Of a stretch of DNA of 64,000 bases, positions 58,412 to 64,000 are shown in pieces. The DNA is taken from contig NC_071345.1 in NCBI RefSeq assembly GCF_027744825.2, positions 15,625,501-15,689,500 on the forward strand, given 5' to 3'. Within the stretch, counting starts at the first letter, position 1, and every line of letters starts with the position of its first letter. The notes under the pieces were generated by a model. It ran no database searches. It saw nothing but the letters and a program-made list of their open reading frames with translations, and was not told where the DNA came from. The translations under genes were made by a program, and so were the position numbers. The DNA comes from Synchiropus splendidus (lineage: Eukaryota > Chordata > Actinopteri > Syngnathiformes > Callionymidae).

Positions 58412-59202
58412 TGTCATGGCTCCGCTTCCAGGCTCCGAGTCCTGGTTTTGGTTTTTCCCCTCTGTTCCTTTGGCACACGGCTGGAGCCGATTGACCTCTA
58501 ATGACTGGTGGTCTACAAGAACACCTGGGCTCCAGCAACGTGTGCCAGACCGTTTTTGATCCCATTGTTTGTTCCCTGTGTTTGCCGGAAGTCCCTGTGA
58601 TTATTCCTCTCGTTCCGGTGTTTTTTGGACTTCTCGTTCCCTGTGGTAACTCCTTGGTTCTCGTGTCTCTCCCTGTGTTCGGCTTTTTGTTCTGTCTTGT
58701 TCTGTGCGCTAGCTAGCTCCTTTAACTCCCGGTTCTCGTTTCGCTCCCTCTCTGTTAAGCTTCTTGTTTTGTGTGCAGCTAGCTTGTTTAACTCCTGGTT
58801 CTCGTGTCTCTTCCTGTGTTAAGCTTCTTGTTTTGTGTGCAGCTAGCTTGTTTAACTCCTGGTTCTCGTGTCTCTTCCTGTGTTCGGCTTCTCCTGTTCT
58901 GTTAGCTAGTTTTTGGATTTCTCTGTTTAACCCTGGTGCCCTGAGCTTAGTGTTTTTTCTCCCCAGTCTCCATGTGTTTCTTGTTCCCTTTTGTAGTTTA
59001 TTCTCTGTTCATTGATATTCAGTTTGTGCTTAGTTTCTCCCGGTTCGGTGACGCTTTCAGTTGTGATTCAGTTGTTTGTTTAATTATTAAATATCTAATT
59101 TTTACTCCGTCCTGCCTCCAGTGCCTTTCACCACTCGCACTTGGGTCTTGGTCACGTCGTCCTACGTGGCTTTAGCTCCCTCGTCCCTTCGCTCTCGTGA
59201 CA
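58412..59202 (+). repeat. Right LTR (791 bp)
   Basis: It has the same length as the left LTR with a constant offset of 2047 bases; every stretch compared was identical, including the internal 63-bp duplication. The short ORFs inside both LTRs are identical translations. Confidence 0.95.
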
Positions 59203-59207
59203 GAAAT
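59203..59207. other. Target site duplication, right (GAAAT)
   Basis: An exact copy of 56360-56364. Confidence 0.9.
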
Positions 59208-59314
59208 GCATGAAAGGTTAATCATAAAGAGCTTTAACTGCTGCACTGCACTATGGTACTTACAGTCGAGTGCAAGGACAGCTTTTCCCACCAGGCCATT
59301 AAAACAGCCAGCCA

Positions 59315-59470
59315 GCCGATACTGTTTCATGAAGGTTCATGAAACAGTGCCTTTGTTTTCAAAGCCCACTGGATGGCACTCTCTGCTGTTTTCAAACCGA
59401 GAGCGGCACCAACTGACCTCTGAAATTGCTGTCTAATGAAGCCGCATAACCACTGTTTTCAAATGTTGTC
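59315..59470. mobile_element. MITE, TIR family 2, copy 2
   Basis: GATACTGTTTCATGAAGGTTCATGAAACAGTG is a head-to-head pair of the family 2 terminus. It is followed by GGCACTCTCTGCTGTTTTC, which matches GGCACTGTCTGCTGTTC in the copy at 30386-30556. It is diverged, and its far end is unclear. Confidence 0.5.
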
Positions 59471-60630
59471 TGTCTGTTAGCAAAATAGCTCAAAAATAGA
59501 AGGACTAAATTCAATAAACATCCTTGAACCTGCTGAGGGATTCTCTGTGCACTCCAGCTGTGCGTGTTGTGCGAGCGAATTCCTGAATATTACTGCCACC
59601 TGCTGCCTCAGTGAGCTCTTCTGTATTATTTAGTATATAAAAAGGTATCAAACTTTACAGATCAATTCAAAGAAGCACAATAATATCAGGCAGCATGGGC
59701 GTAAATCAATTTGTGACTCGTGTAAAATGTTGCTGTTGAGCAGCGACACCCTGCAGTGGTTACTCCCAGATAATGATGGCACCTGTCTAAATAGGTTTTT
59801 GTCCTGGCCAAGAAAGCAAACACAGCTGAAACACCAGTCTTAATTACAGCTGACTAATTTAGCCTCCCCAGGTTCAACCTGAGTTTTGGAGAATTTGCTA
59901 CAAAATCATGCTGAGTTTTCATTTCAATAGTGAGTAAGAGACATCCTATAATACAAAGTGGGTTATATTAGGGTGTGTTGGATTTGAAAACACACAGCTT
60001 CAGCTACATTTGTATCATCAACATTGTTTTGGAACCACAATGAAGTAGTCAAAAAACACCCTGGAGTCAACCAAAAAACTCATTAGATATCACAGATCTA
60101 CATTTCTACCAAACTGCCGAAGAAAGTGAACAGTGCTCAAGCAGGCTCTTTCTTTACAGGACCCTGATCCGACCCTGGTCCTTCTTTCAGTTGTTCATCT
60201 CCCTTCTTTCTGATTTCCGGCAGCTTCATACATTTCTGAAAACGCTCTGCCGCCGTGAGGCATTCAGCAGCTTGCCAGCACAGAGAGGCGGTTATTAGGG
60301 GCACAGCCGTGCAGCAGTGTGAAACCTGATTAGGAGAGACATCATCCATCTCCCCTGTAAAAACTTCTTCCCGTTACCCCTGGATTCATGGAGGAGGGCG
60401 ACGACAGCAGCGAAAAGATGATCTCTACATGACTAATTTGTGACCCTGGGATGAACCTGTCTGGGGTACTTTCACTTTGAAGCCGTGCTGGGACATCTCA
60501 AAGCTTCTCCTCCACCTCTCTCGACAGAGCATCAAGCCAGGGCCCGGTTCACAAAAGAGAAACAAAACATCCTGTTTTCATAGCATCAGCAACAGTTGGA
60601 CCCAGCTCCGCTAATTCACTCCTCGGCTCC
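59471..60630. other. Gene-free DNA, nothing recognised
   Basis: Two short stretches of the type CTGCCACCTGCTGCC (59583) and GCGACACCCTGCAGTGG (59742) look like old repeat ends. No exon is identified. Confidence 0.35.
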
Positions 60631-60639
60631 TGTGAGCTT

Positions 60640-60970
60640 GCGCCTAATCCCGCAGCAGCTAGGCCCCTACCCCCCTGCTATCTTAATCCTCTGATTACCA
60701 CATCATTTTCTTTGGATCTCATTTGGTTCGCCATCACACTTTATTACCCGAAGCACCGCACTGCTCAACACTCTTTCATTTCAGTTAAAAGTGGCCCGCG
60801 ATGGCCACAACTGTTTGTTCAGCCGACAATAACGAGGAATGTTGTTTGGATATGATAGCTGGTGGAAATGTAGTTTCTCTCGTGATTATCCCAGGCAATG
60901 TCTTCTCCCATTGAGGCCTCATTTATAATTTAATCCAAAGAGCTTGGTGTTTCTAGGCTAACACAGAGAG
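60640..60970. other. Candidate conserved non-coding element
   Basis: The segment contains GCGCCTAATCCCGC, CTTAATCCTCTGATTACC, TTTATTACCCG, GTGATTATCCCAGG and ATTTATAATTTAATCC. Several TAATCC words are bicoid/OTX-type homeodomain sites. It is not repetitive and not coding. The call is by composition only. Confidence 0.3.
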
Positions 60971-61980
60971 ATTGCCCTTTCAGAGTGGAAACCCCCACCA
61001 TGCAGTAGAGAATCAATGCTGTCGCCACAGAATACATGCTGGACCCTGCACTGACTTCAGATCTTCCCTTTTCACGGCAAAAAAAGTAACACCGGAGCAC
61101 AGACAAATCTATTTTCTTGACAACAAGGACAGAGTAGTGGCTGCAGAGCTACTTCCTTTCAAGTTCCATTCGAGATTCTTGTTTGTTTTTTTAAACAACT
61201 TTTCCCAAAGACAAAAATATTTTAAAATAAATAGGATAATATTTAATATTACCAAGGCTATCTTAGCGGGGAAAAAAAGTTAATGGAAAAACTAAAAAGT
61301 GTCTTCATATCCTCATTTTTTTATTATGTTCTGATCACTCAGGACAAAACAGTGGAACATAATTTAATTTTTGTCTCCAGTTCTTATTTCAGATAACAAA
61401 CAAATTACAAACACTGATATTTAGCAAAAAAAGTTATCTTGGATGAATAGCTGTCACTTTAGATGAAGTTAATAAGTGCCAAGTTTGAGACAATATCAAG
61501 TGAAAACACGCCCAAGGTAGGGTTCATGGACTGGAAATTCTTCAGTTAAATTGACTCATGACACATGGTAACGTATTCTCGTAATAAATGCAGCAACATT
61601 TCCTGCATAGTTGAAGCATGGATGAGGCACAATCAATTCTAAACTTCTGAGTTAGCAAGTTAAGAATTATCTTTCTTGAAAGTTGAAAGATACACAGCAT
61701 ACTAGTATACTGAATACCATGAAATCCAAACTTAAAATTGTAATCACCTAAAGGACCACAAATGACTTTCTAAGAGACCATTCAAGTTTGAGCAAAGTGA
61801 GTAGCCACATGTCTCCTTGTTATTGGAAACATATGTGTGACAGTCTATTAGATAAGTATATGCCTGTGAGTGTGTATGTGTGTGTGGTCCTGCCATGGGG
61901 TGGTGCTGAGGTACATCACATGATCCAGTGATGTCTGTGTCTACATCATGCTTTGACATTTGGACTTTCCATGATGTGTA

Positions 61981-61983
<3 letters not shown>
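60971..61983. other. AT-rich gene-free DNA
   Basis: Short ORFs only, and nothing recognised. Confidence 0.4.

Positions 61984-62046
<63 letters not shown>
61984..62046. repeat. (AT)n microsatellite
   Basis: About 31 uninterrupted AT units. Confidence 0.97.
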
Positions 62047-62047
<1 letters not shown>

Positions 62048-62129
62048 CAGGGCAACATATTTGAACTGTAAGAAAAGCCTTTTGTTGTCTGATTAAAACA
62101 AACCTGTTTGTGTGTCAATAATTTAAACA

Positions 62130-62560
62130 TTGATTCTTGGCCAGCCAACAGTAATAGCTGCCATCAATCCTGGAGATAATACCTACTTCCTCCAAATAGC
62201 CTGATTGTCATTAGGCTGCACAAACTCACCGGGTTCCTGATTGATTTTAAGGACTGTCTGTCCAACCTTGTTACCTCGTGGAACTTCTTTGATCACGCCC
62301 CATCAGTGTCAAAGCGCGTCCACAGTTGGTGAAGGTAAATGACGACGTCGTGGTGAAAAGGCACAAGGCAGTAATGAGTAATGAAAACAGCCGAGTTAGT
62401 ACTGCCATTCAGTAGAAGGGCCTGCTGCCGTGGAATGTGAGGCGCCATTCATTCACACGGGTTAAAAATGCATTTCTGCCACCACAAAGCCCTGCCTTGT
62501 CCTCATTGTTCCTCAACACACCAATAAAACACAGAAAACAGAACAAGATATGAAATTGAG
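62130..62560. other. Candidate conserved non-coding element
   Basis: The segment contains GGCCAGCCAACAGTAATAGC, CATCAATCCTGGAGATAATACC, CCTGATTGTCATTAGGC and CCTGATTGATTTTAAGG. It is balanced, non-repetitive sequence without an ORF. The call is by composition only. Confidence 0.25.
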
Positions 62561-63128
62561 GAGCGATCTGAGGTGGGATGGATCGATCATTATTGGGTTT
62601 TCACAAAATCTCCAGCCAAATTTCATACTTTAAAACCCCATTGCATAAACTTATGAAGTTCAAGACAGTATTTGAAACGTTCATTATATCAATTCGAATT
62701 TTTTTCAAATGATTAGTATTACGGCCACACGTTTCACTGGCCACACCAACAAGGTGTGTCCAAATAATAAAGACAAATATTTTTGGAAGTTCCAAAGACA
62801 AAACAGAAATGTCATATCTGACAGAAAAATTGACAGTGAAAATGAATGTACTTTTGTTTGACAACTACTGTTAACAAAGAAAAAAGGAAAACAAACATAT
62901 GACAAATATGAGTCAAAATATAATTTGAAGGATGTTGTTATCCACATTTAGCCTCTACTGAGGGACTTTTTGCTGGATTACCAAAGAAGCAAACATTTCT
63001 TTTTCCATCTTAGTCATTTCAAGATTCCATTGATGACCTAATCATAACGGCCACAAAACCTACTCAAATTTACTGACTCTTCTTTTTTCCATATCAGGTT
63101 TGGAGAAGTGTTTGTTTAAAAAAATAAA

Positions 63129-63168
<40 letters not shown>

Positions 63169-64000
63169 CGTTGTGCATAAAGAAATATATTAAAATAACC
63201 AGACAATACCACACACACAAGGCAGAATAACAAATAGGTTCTGTCTCATTTTGGAGTGTGGTGTCATGCAGGGCTAGAATTCCCAAAACAACAGATAAGA
63301 CAACGCCTAGTTTCTTTCTGAATGTTACAGCAACTGAAAACAACATCGGAGATGTCTTGGCACGCGTGTGCGCGCATGCGTGTGCACGACCCTCCTCTCT
63401 CTTTCCAGCAAACTGCTTTTTACATAACGAAGACCAGTGATAACCGCTCCACTCTGCTCCCGCGGGGGGTCACTGTTAATGTCCTGCAGCCCCGTGTGGA
63501 GTCTTTTCATAGCTTTTATTGAGACGTTTAACTTCATGGACTTCTTCTTCACCCCATCACCACAGTGTATAATTACACTGCTACATACTTGTGGCATTTA
63601 TAACCGTTGTTTTAATAGGCTTTTTATAGTGAGACATTGAAATTTAATTCTACAATAATCCCAAATGTTTATTTAATTACCTCGACTCTTTAAGAATCTG
63701 TGGCTGATATGTAATCGTCACATATTACACACTGTGAACACACCCTTCTCGTAACTGACAGTGATAGAAAAGAGTAACTTCCTTACCATTTTATGCGCCG
63801 CTGAGCTCAATACAGTCGCGCACACACAAAAAAAGACCGGTGCACTTCTCTAAAAGCAGAGTCCAGGTTCCAGAGAGATAAGAAGCAGACCAGTTGACTC
63901 TTAAAGAGTTGCCTCTGGCAGCCAGCCAAGGTACAGGTTGACCAAATAAAAAATGTTATCACGTGTAATGTTGATGTTATTACTATCTCAGTCGCATTCC
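62561..64000. other. Gene-free DNA with an (AT)n run
   Basis: An AT run lies at 63134-63172, and an alternating purine-pyrimidine stretch (CGCGTGTGCGCGCATGCGTG) at about 63363-63389. No exon is recognised up to the window edge. Confidence 0.45.

Larger units (their letters stand above)
56365..59202 (+). mobile_element. Non-autonomous Ty3/gypsy-type LTR retrotransposon
   Basis: A complete 2838-bp element with 791-bp direct repeats at both ends, running TG to CA and flanked by a GAAAT duplication. Inside are, in order, a primer binding site (57157-57167), one ORF of 403 codons, and a G-rich polypurine tract. No protease, reverse transcriptase, RNase H or integrase is encoded, so it needs an autonomous relative for mobility. 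The binding site is complementary to the element's own LTR, which places it with the self-primed Tf1/sushi group. The two LTRs showed no difference where I compared them, so the insertion is recent. It lies upstream of the znf516 start codon, in the opposite orientation to that gene. Confidence 0.93.

Overview
The window looks like nuclear DNA of a ray-finned fish, probably a percomorph teleost. The evidence is a vertebrate C2H2 zinc-finger gene with GT-AG introns, abundant GT, AT and ATTTTT microsatellites, and fish-type transposons: LINE fragments, MITEs and a Ty3/gypsy LTR element of the Tf1/sushi type. No bacterial, organellar or viral genome structure is visible. The species cannot be named from the sequence alone.

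Only one host protein-coding gene is supported. It lies on the minus strand and I recognise it as znf516. Four coding exons (37453-35701, 33124-31922, 27526-27425, 21692-21499) join with matching phase-1 splice sites into a protein of 1083 residues with eleven C2H2 fingers. A 3' UTR of about 2.9 kb runs to an AATAAA signal at 18576-18571. No 5' non-coding exon can be placed; they probably lie above 37.5 kb, inside or beyond the window.

Layout: 1-18.5 kb is gene-free DNA downstream of znf516, with AT-rich stretches, microsatellites, two or three LINE fragments, a roughly 61-bp minisatellite with higher-order structure, two MITE copies, and several segments whose composition suggests conserved non-coding elements. 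18.5-37.5 kb is the znf516 transcription unit; its introns carry repeats, a purine-rich stretch and candidate non-coding elements. 37.5-64 kb lies upstream of the start codon (5' introns or intergenic) and has no recognisable exon.

The most notable object is at 56365-59202: a complete, very young, non-autonomous LTR retrotransposon. It has 791-bp LTRs that looked identical over the stretches compared, a perfect 5-bp target duplication, one 403-codon ORF made of a short gag-like head plus 21 proline-rich units, and no pol. Its primer binding site does not fit a tRNA. Instead it is an exact 11-nt complement of a sequence inside its own LTR, which is the arrangement of self-primed Tf1/sushi elements.
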